Both the position numbers and the translations under genes were made by a program. Below are positions 25,709 to 32,741 of a stretch of 61,671 nucleotides of DNA, in pieces (position 1 is the stretch's first letter; every line of letters begins with the position of its first letter). Source of the stretch: a virus; IMG/VR virus record IMGVR_UViG_3300044530_001255, positions 1 to 61,671 of that record; one strand, written 5' to 3'. The notes beneath the pieces are model-generated. The model did no database searches, was not told the origin of the DNA, and saw only the letters and a program-made list of their open reading frames with translations.

Positions 25709-26332
25709 ATGATTATTTCTCGAAGCAGGGGATTTATCTTCTTGAAGATCCCCAAGACTGCATCAACCAGTTTAGGTCAGTTCATAATCAATAGCATACC
25801 GCATAGCGATGTTGATGCATTCTCTGGCACATATATGCCTTGTTATGATTTGCGAGGAAAGTTTAAAGAAATGAATCCTCATGTGACTTTAGATGAATTG
25901 ATTGTCAAAGATTTAATTAACAACAACGACATTGAAAATCTTAAGATTGTTGCGATGATGAGAAATCCAATTGATCGATTTCTAAGTGCTGCTCATCATA
26001 AGTTTGTACTTGACACAAAAAGTCAATTCAGCACCTCATCAGATAATGAAGTTGCTCGAAAATATATTTTTGGGCAGAGAAATATTAAAAACGATTCTTT
26101 CTTTGCACCTCAAACCAAATGGATGTATCATAATGGTCGCAAGATTGTCAAGTTGTTCAAGTATCCTCAATTCTCAGAATTGTTCGCTGAATTGAAAATC
26201 GAAGAGACAGATCTTGGGTACAAGCACAACAGCGAGTTTCGAAAAAACAAAGAAGTCTCTTTGGATCAAGACCTTGAGAATCTACTCTCTGATTATTATA
26301 GAGAAGACATGGAAATATGGAATTCCCTGTGA
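25709..26332 (+). CDS. sulfotransferase-like protein
   Basis: A 207-residue protein. IFLKIPKTASTSL (about 10-22) is the 5'-phosphosulfate-binding loop of PAPS sulfotransferases, and MMRNPIDRFLSAAHHKF (about 92-108) is the 3'-phosphate motif. The family transfers sulfate from PAPS to carbohydrates or proteins. Acceptor is unknown; a surface glycan or virion sugar is plausible. Confidence 0.8.
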   Translation: MIISRSRGFIFLKIPKTASTSLGQFIINSIPHSDVDAFSGTYMPCYDLRGKFKEMNPHVTLDELIVKDLINNNDIENLKIVAMMRNPIDRFLSAAHHKFVLDTKSQFSTSSDNEVARKYIFGQRNIKNDSFFAPQTKWMYHNGRKIVKLFKYPQFSELFAELKIEETDLGYKHNSEFRKNKEVSLDQDLENLLSDYYREDMEIWNSL

Positions 26333-26335
26333 TTC

Positions 26336-26433
26336 GTAAGTTATTGATTTTACTCACTTTTTTACCCCTGCCGTAAGTTGTTGATTCTATTAGAGTTTTT
26401 CCTATTGTGTTTTTAGGCTATCCGAGGCACAAT
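26336..26433 (+). promoter_or_regulatory. tandem early-class promoters
   Basis: Upstream elements at 26336 and 26373. The second has -35 TTGTGT (26405), 17-bp spacer and -10 CACAAT (26428-26433). The first, at the same 32-base register, faces CTGCCG and, 17 bp later, TAGAGT (26391), so it may also be active. ATG 26440 is six bases after the -10. Confidence 0.75.
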
Positions 26434-26439
26434 AACAAT

Positions 26440-26817
26440 ATGGAAAGCAAATATACATACGACGAACGAATCGTCTCGGACCTCTACAAAGAGGCTTATG
26501 GGTCACGTCCTCGCGCAGACTTCTGGGCGAAGTGGGATAAAGGAACTGCTGACGAAAAGCAGATGGTTTGGGACTTTCTTATCGCCGAAGCCGAGTCTGA
26601 GGCTGAACGTGAGCGGCAAGAGCAACTCGCTGTTGAGAGGCATCTTGAGAGGATTGTGATTCCCAACATTCAGTCGTATCTGAATGATTGCAGTCGCGAG
26701 GATGCGATTCGCCATCTCCATGATACTTATGACACCAACGGTGACACCGAGTATCTCGAGTATCATCTCGGCGTGCGGTATGGTTATCTCTCTGGTTCTG
26801 TGAAGGTGGGTTACTAA
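26440..26817 (+). CDS. early hypothetical protein (125 aa)
   Basis: Starts at the leaderless position (MESKYTYDERIVSDLYKEAY). Helical and charged, with EAESEAERERQEQLAVERHL. It begins an operon of eight or nine tightly packed small genes (26440-29049). No family recognised. Confidence 0.65.
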   Translation: MESKYTYDERIVSDLYKEAYGSRPRADFWAKWDKGTADEKQMVWDFLIAEAESEAERERQEQLAVERHLERIVIPNIQSYLNDCSREDAIRHLHDTYDTNGDTEYLEYHLGVRYGYLSGSVKVGY

Positions 26818-27239
26818 TGGACGCTCAATTGATTCAAGAAATCAAGAACGAAATTCTCGGTCTTCAAGCAAAGTTGGATGAGATCACTGCTCGCAACACA
26901 CCGAAGGTCATGCCTGAGTATGATCTGGATATTGCGCTGACAATGTATGCTGATCATTTGGTCAGAGACTATTATCGTTTTGACAAGAGTGGTGTCGACC
27001 TCAGAGCAGAAAGTAAGTTTGAAATTGACTACAATCGTGGTCGCAAGTTTCTGAAGGTTGTTTCCAAGCATTATGGTTCTCGATCTGTTCATGGCTTCAT
27101 TTGTGTTAAGGCGCATGACCAGTGGAAGGTTGGTGACATTCTGAAGGCTGCATCATGGGCTCAACCTGCGAAGAATTTTGCTCGTGGCAATGTTCTGAAT
27201 CCGAGTTCTTATGTCAATCATCGATGGACGGGTGCCTAA
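26817..27239 (+). CDS. hypothetical protein (140 aa)
   Basis: N-terminal helix (MDAQLIQEIKNEILGLQAKL), then an alpha/beta domain with GRKFLKVVSKHYGSRSVHGF that could bind a substrate. One-base overlap with both neighbours. Confidence 0.65.
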   Translation: MDAQLIQEIKNEILGLQAKLDEITARNTPKVMPEYDLDIALTMYADHLVRDYYRFDKSGVDLRAESKFEIDYNRGRKFLKVVSKHYGSRSVHGFICVKAHDQWKVGDILKAASWAQPAKNFARGNVLNPSSYVNHRWTGA

Positions 27240-27649
27240 TGTCAGTGAATGTTCCTAAAATTGGTTCGCGTGTTCGTGTCACGACGATGTATCCGAACAC
27301 AGTGGTATATCGCAATAGTGACAATGGCTATGTGACATACACTCGTGAGGGTGTGGTTGTTCCGTCAATCTTCCGCGATCCGTTCATGTTCGCTGTTGAG
27401 ACTGGTGCGCCTGATCATCCTGTGAGTGAGTTCAATGCGAAGTCACAGCATGTTGTGAAGATTGAGTACATTGTTGGTGGTGCGCAGCAAGTTGCGACTG
27501 ACAACAAGGCATGGAAGGTCAAGAGCACAGACGGCAAGAAAATCTATCTTGTTCAGCGTGTGAATGGTAAGTTTAGTTGCACCTGTACTGGCTTTGAGTT
27601 CCGCAAGGACTGTAAGCATATTGGTGCTGTGGCGAAAAAGGTTGCGTGA
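27239..27649 (+). CDS. SWIM zinc-finger protein
   Basis: A 136-residue protein from the ATG at 27239. The C-terminus has the SWIM pattern CxCx(n)CxH: FSCTCTGFEFRKDCKHIGAV. The N-terminal part (SRVRVTTMYPNTVVYRNSDN) is beta-rich. SWIM modules bind DNA or proteins. Start chosen by the TAATG overlap with the upstream stop. Confidence 0.75.
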   Translation: MSVNVPKIGSRVRVTTMYPNTVVYRNSDNGYVTYTREGVVVPSIFRDPFMFAVETGAPDHPVSEFNAKSQHVVKIEYIVGGAQQVATDNKAWKVKSTDGKKIYLVQRVNGKFSCTCTGFEFRKDCKHIGAVAKKVA

Positions 27650-28008
27650 TGTCATATCAATCTGCATTGACGGCTGCTGGCGCAAACGTGATTGCGTTTG
27701 AACACTTTGGTGATTGGCAAGGCTCATGGGTTGCTCTTGTTGAGTATCGTGGTGAGCGTGGTTGGGTGCAAGGTTCATTTGGCTCTTGCGATCACTGCGA
27801 TGCATTTGAAGCAGAGTTTGGTTGGGATGCTGCAGAGGAAGCCGACTACCAAACACGTCTTGCTTCTTTCGGCGAATCGTATTTGGGTGGACTTCAAACA
27901 ACTGAATCGATTCTTGCAGAACATGCGCCGAATGCGCATTGGGATGAAGATGCAGACAACATTGTGTTTTGGGTTCGTGAGACCGCACAGACTTATCGGG
28001 TGGTATGA
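27649..28008 (+). CDS. hypothetical protein (119 aa)
   Basis: An acidic protein with CDHCDAF and several aromatic residues (NVIAFEHFGDWQGSWVALVE). It overlaps both neighbours by one or four bases. Resembles unnamed phage proteins only in general pattern. Confidence 0.6.
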   Translation: MSYQSALTAAGANVIAFEHFGDWQGSWVALVEYRGERGWVQGSFGSCDHCDAFEAEFGWDAAEEADYQTRLASFGESYLGGLQTTESILAEHAPNAHWDEDADNIVFWVRETAQTYRVV

Positions 28009-28223
28009 TGAACGAACGAATCAAACAACTTGCTGAACAGGCTGGAATCACGACCAATTTGGATACTGATTATTTTGAAAAAGACAGTAACAAATGGGTT
28101 GACTATTATTCAGACAAGTTTGCCGAGTTGATTGTTCGGGAATGTATTGATGTTGTATCTCAATGCAATCTCGTAGGTGTTGATCCTATAGCACATATCA
28201 AAGTTCATTTTGGAGTAAAATAA
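28005..28223 (+). CDS. small phage-conserved protein (MNERIKxLAEQAG type)
   Basis: A 72-residue protein. The opening MNERIKQLAEQAG and middle FAELIVRECIDVVSQC match a very common short phage protein of unknown function. Two adjacent ATGs (28005, 28008). Confidence 0.7.
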   Translation: MMNERIKQLAEQAGITTNLDTDYFEKDSNKWVDYYSDKFAELIVRECIDVVSQCNLVGVDPIAHIKVHFGVK

Positions 28224-28459
28224 TGAGCGAACACGGTCATTGTCCAAACTGCAATGCTGATCTTGATGGTGGTTCTATTTGGGAACACTTCTTCAAGGAA
28301 ACTGGAGATGAGCGAGAAGCAACAAGAATTGCTGACATGTATGGTGCAACTCGTGAACGTGGAAGGTTTGGTCGCGCAATTGGACTATACGATCGCGATC
28401 AAGACCGAACTGTTGCTTGGAAGTGTCCTGATTGTGAACATGTATGGGAGAGAACATGA
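28223..28459 (+). CDS. zinc-ribbon protein (78 aa)
   Basis: CPNC near the N-terminus and CPDC near the C-terminus form a zinc ribbon around a helical insert (FFKETGDEREATRIADMYGA). It overlaps the next gene (ATGA). Possibly a regulator or adaptor. Confidence 0.65.
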   Translation: MSEHGHCPNCNADLDGGSIWEHFFKETGDEREATRIADMYGATRERGRFGRAIGLYDRDQDRTVAWKCPDCEHVWERT

Positions 28460-28719
28460 CAGAAGCATATGTAGATGAGAATGGTCGAATTCGAATAAAG
28501 TTTGATCGATTAGAAATGGAAACGCAGATCATGTCTTGCTGGAACGTTACATCAGATCTTAAAGATCTGACTGAAGGTGTTTTAGAATATGACATGAGTC
28601 CAGATCAAATAGCGAATGCATTGATGGGAATGCAAGAACTATATGAAATTCGATTTGACAAACTTTTTAGAATATTTGAACAACTGGTGAATCAACATGG
28701 CAAAACTCTCGATCAGTAA
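28456..28719 (+). CDS. hypothetical protein (87 aa)
   Basis: Starts at MTEAYVDENGRIRIKFDRLE; mostly helical and acidic. ATGA overlap upstream, 23-base overlap downstream. Confidence 0.6.
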   Translation: MTEAYVDENGRIRIKFDRLEMETQIMSCWNVTSDLKDLTEGVLEYDMSPDQIANALMGMQELYEIRFDKLFRIFEQLVNQHGKTLDQ

Positions 28720-28900
28720 ACCGCAATGCTTCACTGAGTATCAGTGGAAGTTGTATCAAGTGGAATTACAAACAGTCAAGAATAGTAAAGTGCTTGATAT
28801 TTGTTTCGATTGTACGGTAGAATATCAAAGCAAGATGCGTAAGGAAGGCAAGTGTCAATTTCCAATGAAGCGTCTAGACAAAGTGACTGAATACGCATGA
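28697..28900 (+). CDS. hypothetical protein (67 aa)
   Basis: Contains ICFDCTVEYQSKMRKEGKC, a possible metal-binding Cys cluster (CxxC plus C). Overlaps its neighbours. Unknown function. Confidence 0.6.
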   Translation: MAKLSISKPQCFTEYQWKLYQVELQTVKNSKVLDICFDCTVEYQSKMRKEGKCQFPMKRLDKVTEYA

Positions 28901-29049
28901 TGCTCATTCCTATTGTTGATCTGGTGTTTCTTGCTGGAACAAGTTTTGCTGCCTTTGTCAATCGTGGAACATTGATTGGTTGGATGTGCACATTCTTGGT
29001 TCTTTGGCAAGTTTGGAATTTGGTGAAATTTTATAGGCAACATCCTTGA
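28897..29049 (+). CDS. small membrane protein (50 aa)
   Basis: Two hydrophobic stretches (LIPIVDLVFLAGTSFAAF and LIGWMCTFLVLWQVWNLV) separated by NRG. ATGA overlap with the previous gene. Last gene of the early operon. Confidence 0.55.
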   Translation: MMLIPIVDLVFLAGTSFAAFVNRGTLIGWMCTFLVLWQVWNLVKFYRQHP

Positions 29050-29074
29050 TTTATTTTGAATTGTACTATATACT
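29046..29074 (+). promoter_or_regulatory. sigma70-like promoter before the tRNA array
   Basis: TTGATT (29046-29051), 17-bp spacer, TATACT (29069-29074). Start expected near 29081. The 29081-29307 leader contains a hairpin CCTCA/TGAGG at 29111-29126 and no gene that I can support. Confidence 0.55.
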
Positions 29075-29187
29075 ACACTGACAAAATATTTCCTGCGTGA
29101 TTCGCGACGCCCTCATCTTCTTGAGGTAGGACAAGAGTCCCAAGGTGCTTATGAATTTCCCCTCCCGCACCGAAAACTGCGAACTTT

Positions 29188-29248
29188 TTAAGGTGTTGAT
29201 TTATAAAAGTTTTTAGTTGTTGTCTTTTGCAGCCTTGTACAGTAGAAT
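29188..29248 (+). promoter_or_regulatory. early-class promoter of the tRNA array
   Basis: TTGATTTA of the upstream element, -35 TTGTCT (29220) at the same 32-base register, 17-bp spacer, -10 TAGAAT (29243-29248). Start about 29255, 53 nt before the first tRNA. Confidence 0.65.
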
Positions 29249-29307
29249 ATATGTATAAGGTTGATGAGCGTCCTTCGCGATTGCTCTTGCTGTTTAAAAA
29301 TATTATT

Positions 29308-29383
29308 GCCCACATAGCACAACTGGCAGTGCAGCGGTTTTGTAAACCGCAGGTTGGGAGTTCAAATCTCTCTGTGGGCACCA
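29308..29383 (+). tRNA. tRNA-Thr(TGT)
   Basis: Cloverleaf with acceptor GCCCACA/TGTGGGC, anticodon stem GCGGT/ACCGC around TTTGTAA and encoded CCA. Confidence 0.93.
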
Positions 29384-29389
29384 AATTTT

Positions 29390-29465
29390 GTTCCCATCGT
29401 CTAGTCGGTTAGGACACTAGCCTTTCACGCTGGTAACAGGGGTTCGAGTCCCCTTGGGAACGCCA
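29390..29465 (+). tRNA. tRNA-Glu(TTC)
   Basis: Acceptor GTTCCCA/TGGGAAC, anticodon loop CTTTCAC, T loop TTCGAGT, encoded CCA. Confidence 0.93.
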
Positions 29466-29487
29466 TATTTTTGTTATGAATTTTTTT

Positions 29488-29561
29488 GGGACTGAAACAT
29501 TAAAGTGATGTAACGGACTTTTAATCCGTAAAAGAGGGAGCGTTACCCTCCAGTCCTACCA
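29488..29561 (+). tRNA. tRNA-Lys(TTT)
   Basis: Acceptor GGGACTG/CAGTCCT (one G-U pair), anticodon loop CTTTTAA, encoded CCA. T arm ends in GTTACCCTC, so the T loop is less standard than in its neighbours. Confidence 0.85.
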
Positions 29562-29576
29562 ATTGTGAAAAGGTTT

Positions 29577-29651
29577 TGGCGAGTAGATCAGAGGTAGATC
29601 AGCTGACTGTTAATCAGCCTGTCGATGGTTCGATCCCATCCTCGCCAGCCA
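29577..29651 (+). tRNA. tRNA-Asn(GTT)
   Basis: Acceptor TGGCGAG/CTCGCCA, anticodon loop CTGTTAA, T arm GATGG-TTCGATC-CCATC, discriminator G and encoded CCA. Confidence 0.9.
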
Positions 29652-29826
29652 TCTTGGTGCTTGCAGGGAATTCACTGTAAGTCATCCGTCGGTGCAAAGA
29701 CTTTTCCGTTTGAATAGCACCAACGATATATGAGATTGAACGGAATGCATTCTATGTTGCGTGGGGGCATAGATAAGAATAATCTAGTAGCGTGAGAATT
29801 CGCGAACGATAGCCCACGCCATTTTT
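29652..29826 (+). other. structured spacer inside the tRNA array, not a standard tRNA
   Basis: A 175-nt gap. TTGGTGC (29654-29660) pairs with GCACCAA (29717-29723) around a 7-bp hairpin CTTGCAG/CTGTAAG. Further on, GCGTGGG (29759-29765) faces CCCACGC (29813-29819) with an AGAT/ATCT arm inside. Both have tRNA-like end stems but no acceptable anticodon plus T arm, so they may be decayed tRNAs or an unassigned RNA. Confidence 0.4.
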
Positions 29827-29900
29827 GGGCTGTTGGTATAATGAGATTACGTCGCCCTTGCACGGCGAAGATCGGAGTTTGATTCTCCGACGGTCCACCA
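29827..29900 (+). tRNA. tRNA-Ala(TGC)
   Basis: Acceptor GGGCTGT/ACGGTCC with wobble pairs, anticodon stem TCGCC/GGCGA around CTTGCAC, encoded CCA. Confidence 0.88.
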
Positions 29901-29902
29901 AA

Positions 29903-30166
29903 ACGTGCCATCTAATCAATGGCTAGTCTACCCAGACGATGAGAAGTGGCTTGATCGCCACAGGGTGGTTCCAGTCTAACCGAACTGGCGCTGGCAATGC
30001 GAGAATCCTCTTTGGTCGGGATGCGGATACCACATAAGTGTTTGTGGTGGGATGACAAAAACCGCCGCAAAGAGGAAGCAACTAATTTAGGATCGCTGGA
30101 TGTGGCGAGCAGTAATGTGTCGCCTTCATCGGATGCCCAGAACGAGCAAACCCAGTTGTCTCATCC
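29903..30166 (+). ncRNA. candidate multi-stem structured RNA within the tRNA array
   Basis: A 277-nt gap between tRNAs holds consecutive perfect stems: GCCAT/ATGGC (29907/29919), GTCT/AGAC (29926/29934), GTGGC/GCCAC (29946/29957), CCAGT/ACTGG (29971/29984), and an 8-bp stem CCTCTTTG/CAAAGAGG (30007/30068) enclosing GCGG/CCGC and ACCACA/TGTGGT. Then GATG-GGCGA pairs with TCGCC-CATC (30099-30130), and GGATG/CATCC (30131/30162). No coding frame with a ribosome site runs through it. It may be an unassigned phage RNA; GOLLD-like RNAs also occur beside phage tRNAs but are larger. Confidence 0.5.
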
Positions 30167-30177
30167 AGCACTTATTT

Positions 30178-30251
30178 TGAGGAGTCGTCTAACGGCAGGA
30201 CAGCAGGTTTTGATCCTGCTTATCGTGGTTCGAATCCATGCTCCTCAGCCA
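30178..30251 (+). tRNA. tRNA-Gln(TTG)
   Basis: Acceptor TGAGGAG/CTCCTCA, anticodon stem AGCAGG/CCTGCT with TTG, discriminator G, encoded CCA. Confidence 0.92.
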
Positions 30252-30255
30252 TATT

Positions 30256-30341
30256 GGGTGAACGGCGAAGTTGGAGAGTCGCGTCGGACTGTAAATCCGC
30301 TGCCATTGGCTGAGTAGGTTCGAATCCTACTTCACCCACCA
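30256..30341 (+). tRNA. tRNA-Tyr(GTA)
   Basis: Acceptor GGGTGAA/TTCACCC, anticodon loop CTGTAAA, long variable arm as expected of tRNA-Tyr, encoded CCA. Confidence 0.92.
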
Positions 30342-30345
30342 TTTT

Positions 30346-30420
30346 GTTGCGGTGGCAGAAAAGTTATGCAAGAGTCTGCAAAACTCTTTTATGCTGGTGC
30401 GAGTCCAGTCCGCAACTCCA
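30346..30420 (+). tRNA. tRNA-Cys(GCA)
   Basis: Acceptor GTTGCGG/CCGCAAC, anticodon loop CTGCAAA in GAGT/ACTC stem, discriminator T, encoded CCA. Confidence 0.9.
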
Positions 30421-30426
30421 GTTTAT

Positions 30427-30501
30427 GCGCGATTAACTCAGTGGTAGAGTAGTGCCTTTACACGGCAAATGTCGGGAGTTCGACCCTCTCATCGCGCACC
30501 A
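30427..30501 (+). tRNA. tRNA-Val(TAC)
   Basis: Acceptor GCGCGAT/ATCGCGC, anticodon loop TTTACAC, encoded CCA. Confidence 0.92.
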
Positions 30502-30506
30502 GTTTT

Positions 30507-30583
30507 GGCTCGGTAGAACAGTTGGTTAGTTCACATGCCTGTCACGCATGAGGTCGTGGGTTCGAGCCCCATCCGAGTCGCCA
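30507..30583 (+). tRNA. tRNA-Asp(GTC)
   Basis: Acceptor GGCTCGG/CCGAGTC with one G-U pair, anticodon loop CTGTCAC, encoded CCA. Confidence 0.92.
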
Positions 30584-30587
30584 TTTT

Positions 30588-30674
30588 GGAAGGTAAAGCA
30601 GAGAGGATCTGTCGCTGTTTGCTAAACAGATGGTTCCCTTTGGGAATGTGTTTCGAATACACTGCCTTCCACCA
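30588..30674 (+). tRNA. tRNA-Ser(GCT)
   Basis: Acceptor GGAAGGT/GCCTTCC, anticodon loop TTGCTAA, extended variable arm, encoded CCA. Confidence 0.92.
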
Positions 30675-30714
30675 ACATTTAATATAATCTTAACGGTAAT
30701 TCTTAAATCTTCAG

Positions 30715-30722
30715 GATAAATA
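30715..30722 (+). promoter_or_regulatory. late-promoter-like box GATAAATA
   Basis: GATAAATA, one base from the T4 late consensus, 40 nt upstream of ATG 30762, which has CAGGAG as ribosome site. Confidence 0.45.
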
Positions 30723-30761
30723 GGTTTGTATTCGAACTAACACCCTCCAGGAGACCGACAA

Positions 30762-31406
30762 ATGAGACTACACGATCTTGCCGTAAGACTCGCTGCTGTT
30801 GAATCCAAGTTAGCAACACTAACTGGCACAGTTGCAAATACAGATATTATCGATGATGTTGCTGAATTCGATCAAAGACTCTCAGTAGTTGAAGTTCAAG
30901 TTGATCAATTGATTGCTCTTAAGACACAAGAACAAGTTGCTGCACTCGTTGCTGCTCCAGCAGCTGCTGCAACTATCGCTGTTGAAGAAGTTGTTCTTCT
31001 CTCACCAAGTGCTGAAGATTCAGATGCAGTTCTTGTTGTTGAAGATGTTCTTCATGCTCAACATGAAGCTGCTGCAATTGAGAATCCAGAAGTTGCAGTT
31101 GTTGTTGCTGCTGCCGTTGCTGCAGTTGTTGCTGCTGATCCAGAAGTTGTGAAGGATCCAGAAGCAGTTGCTGTGCTCATCAAGGAAGCAGTTGCCGAAG
31201 CACCAGTTCCATCTGCTGAAGCAGTTGCTGCCACAACAGAAGCTGTTGCTGCAGTTGTTGCTGCCGCCACAGGTGCCGAAGTTGCTCCAGAAGTCAAGGA
31301 AGAACTTGCAGTTGCAGTTGCTGCTCCTGCAGATCCAGTTCTTGATGGTCTAGAAGCACGTTTGGCAGTTGCGGAAGCAAAGGTCGATAGTCTATTGGGA
31401 AAATAG
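30762..31406 (+). CDS. Ala/Val-rich low-complexity protein
   Basis: A 214-residue protein. The N-terminus (RLHDLAVRLAAVESKLATLT) and C-terminus (LDGLEARLAVAEAKVDSLLG) are coiled-coil-like and similar to each other. The middle is Ala/Val/Glu repeats (VAVVVAAAVAAVVAADPEVV). Strong Shine-Dalgarno and a late-like promoter suggest abundant late expression, perhaps a structural or decoration protein. Unknown family. Confidence 0.75.
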   Translation: MRLHDLAVRLAAVESKLATLTGTVANTDIIDDVAEFDQRLSVVEVQVDQLIALKTQEQVAALVAAPAAAATIAVEEVVLLSPSAEDSDAVLVVEDVLHAQHEAAAIENPEVAVVVAAAVAAVVAADPEVVKDPEAVAVLIKEAVAEAPVPSAEAVAATTEAVAAVVAAATGAEVAPEVKEELAVAVAAPADPVLDGLEARLAVAEAKVDSLLGK

Positions 31407-31407
31407 T

Positions 31408-31443
31408 AACGGGTGTTCGAAGTTTGTTTCGACGCCTGTTTTA
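31408..31443 (+). terminator. rho-independent terminator
   Basis: AACGGGTG-TTCGAA pairs with TTCGA-CGCCTGTT (two wobble pairs, one bulge) and is followed by TTTT. Confidence 0.6.
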
Positions 31444-31454
31444 ATATATGATAG

Positions 31455-31483
31455 AGAGGGAGCCAAGTGCTCCCTCTTTTTTT
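31455..31483 (+). terminator. rho-independent terminator
   Basis: AGAGGGAGC-CAAGT-GCTCCCTCT stem followed by seven T. Two terminators in series close the low-complexity gene. Confidence 0.85.
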
Positions 31484-31492
31484 GGAGTGATG

Positions 31493-31720
31493 ATGAAAAA
31501 ATATATTCATGTCAATCAGCACGTCATTCGTGCAAATAAAAAGAACAACGAAAACAATCCTGTGCTTACCATCAAGGAAGGCAGGAAGAATACTTATTGT
31601 CACCGTGTGAAGATTCATGGACCAAGTGAAGTCGTATATTCTGGAAATGAGAAAACACTCTTGCCTTGTGGTGCAAGAGTTGCTGTAGTTACAGAAAGTG
31701 AGATTGAAATTGTAGAGTAA
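31493..31720 (+). CDS. small phage-conserved protein (IHVNQHxIRxN type)
   Basis: A 75-residue beta-rich protein: KKYIHVNQHVIRANKKN, VKIHGPSEVVYSG and LPCGARVAVVTE match a short family found in cyanophages and bacteria. GGAG lies five bases before ATG 31493. It starts directly after a terminator, so transcription may be partial read-through. Function unknown. Confidence 0.7.
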   Translation: MKKYIHVNQHVIRANKKNNENNPVLTIKEGRKNTYCHRVKIHGPSEVVYSGNEKTLLPCGARVAVVTESEIEIVE

Positions 31721-31723
31721 CAC

Positions 31724-31752
31724 TTTACTTTTGATGTTTGTTATAGTAGAAT
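31724..31752 (+). promoter_or_regulatory. TTTACTTTTG-class promoter for tRNA-Pro
   Basis: TTTACT (31724-31729), 17-bp spacer, TAGAAT (31747-31752). tRNA-Pro begins 13 bases later. Confidence 0.65.
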
Positions 31753-31764
31753 ATATAAACAATT

Positions 31765-31841
31765 CGGATATTAGCACAGTCTGGTAGTGCACCTGCTTTG
31801 GGAGCAGGGGGTCGCAAGTTCGAATCTTGCATATCCGACCA
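31765..31841 (+). tRNA. tRNA-Pro(TGG)
   Basis: Acceptor CGGATAT/ATATCCG, anticodon loop TTTGGGA, encoded CCA. Confidence 0.92.
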
Positions 31842-31862
31842 ATTTTATGACTGGAGATTGTT

Positions 31863-32435
31863 ATGGCTAATCATGTGAATACTCATGTTCGTTTCGAGAA
31901 ACTCAATGATGCAGGTAAAGCATATCTAAACGAATTTTACTCTCGCATTCGTCCAGAAGATAAAGGATATGAATGGTTCAGTGACATCTTCGGTCTTGAC
32001 AAAGAAATCACAGATCAATACGACTGGAATATTGAAAACGTTGGTCCGAAGTGGTGCTACTTCGAAGATCGCGGAGAAGATTATTTCAACACAACTTCTG
32101 CTTGGAGTTTTCCACAAAAAGGCATAGAGTGGCTTTTTGAACAGATTGCCAAAGTTGATCCTGATTTCATCGCTTCTGTTTTTTATGAAGATGAGATGCC
32201 CAACTTCTTTGGTGTATATGTTTACAACAAAGATGGTATGATTGATGGTTGTGAATGGGGCGAAGAAGGTGAGATTGAGGAAATGATGAAAGAAGCCGTT
32301 CCTGAACTTGCTGAACTCAATGAAGAAACTGACAGTGATCGATATTGGGATCTCTGGTCTGATAATATTTGGGATCTTGTTTCTGATAAGCAGGGTCAAG
32401 TTTTCAATGATATTATGCAGTCGCTAAAAGAATAA
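31863..32435 (+). CDS. phage-conserved acidic protein (DUF1281/API92-like)
   Basis: A 190-residue, very acidic protein. MANHVNTHVRFEKLNDAGKA, WNIENVGPKWCYFEDRG and WSFPQKGIEWLFEQIA recall the API92-like ferredoxin-fold phage family. Unknown function. It sits between tRNA genes with its own Shine-Dalgarno (GGAG). Confidence 0.65.
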   Translation: MANHVNTHVRFEKLNDAGKAYLNEFYSRIRPEDKGYEWFSDIFGLDKEITDQYDWNIENVGPKWCYFEDRGEDYFNTTSAWSFPQKGIEWLFEQIAKVDPDFIASVFYEDEMPNFFGVYVYNKDGMIDGCEWGEEGEIEEMMKEAVPELAELNEETDSDRYWDLWSDNIWDLVSDKQGQVFNDIMQSLKE

Positions 32436-32441
32436 TGATTT

Positions 32442-32526
32442 GCGACTGTGGAGAAATCGGTAAACTCAACAGACTTAAAATCTGTCGGCATTAGCCTTGT
32501 CGGTTCGAGTCCGACCAGTCGCACCA
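32442..32526 (+). tRNA. tRNA-Leu(TAA)
   Basis: Acceptor GCGACTG/CAGTCGC, anticodon loop CTTAAAA, long variable arm, encoded CCA. Starts seven bases after the upstream stop codon. Confidence 0.93.
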
Positions 32527-32529
32527 GAT

Positions 32530-32603
32530 GCGGGATTAGTTTAATGGTAAAACAGCAGATTTCCAATCTTCGGTCGAGAGTTCGATTCTCTCATCCCGCT
32601 CCA
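32530..32603 (+). tRNA. tRNA-Gly(TCC)
   Basis: Acceptor GCGGGAT/ATCCCGC, anticodon loop TTTCCAA, discriminator T, encoded CCA. Confidence 0.92.
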
Positions 32604-32607
32604 TTTT

Positions 32608-32683
32608 GCGCTCGTAGTTCAGGGGATAGAACAACTGCCTTCTAAGCAGTAGGTCGCAGGTTCGATTCCTGCCGAGCGTGCCA
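32608..32683 (+). tRNA. tRNA-Arg(TCT)
   Basis: Acceptor GCGCTCG/CGAGCGT (one G-U pair), anticodon loop CTTCTAA, encoded CCA. Confidence 0.93.
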
Positions 32684-32709
32684 TTATTAAAGGACTATAT
32701 AGAGTTGTT

Positions 32710-32725
32710 GTGAGTTGTTTCTCAC
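32710..32725 (+). promoter_or_regulatory. leader hairpin before the radical SAM gene
   Basis: GTGAG-TTGTTT-CTCAC stem-loop six bases upstream of the AAAGGAAA ribosome site of the gene at 32742; a TATATAG sequence precedes it. Could be an mRNA 5' stabiliser. Confidence 0.35.
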
Positions 32726-32741
32726 AAAAAAGGAAACATAT

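Noticed and set aside
29073-29384. Minus-strand frame containing ERFELPTCGLQNRC
   Set aside because: This is the familiar spurious translation of the reverse complement of a tRNA T arm and anticodon arm.
29997-30317. Open frame beginning MRESSLVGMRIPH across the tRNA array
   Set aside because: No ribosome site, it runs through tRNA-Gln and tRNA-Tyr, and its 5' part coincides with many perfect RNA stems.
30507-30674. Integrase or attachment site at the tRNA array
   Set aside because: No integrase gene and no repeated tRNA 3' fragment are visible in the window.
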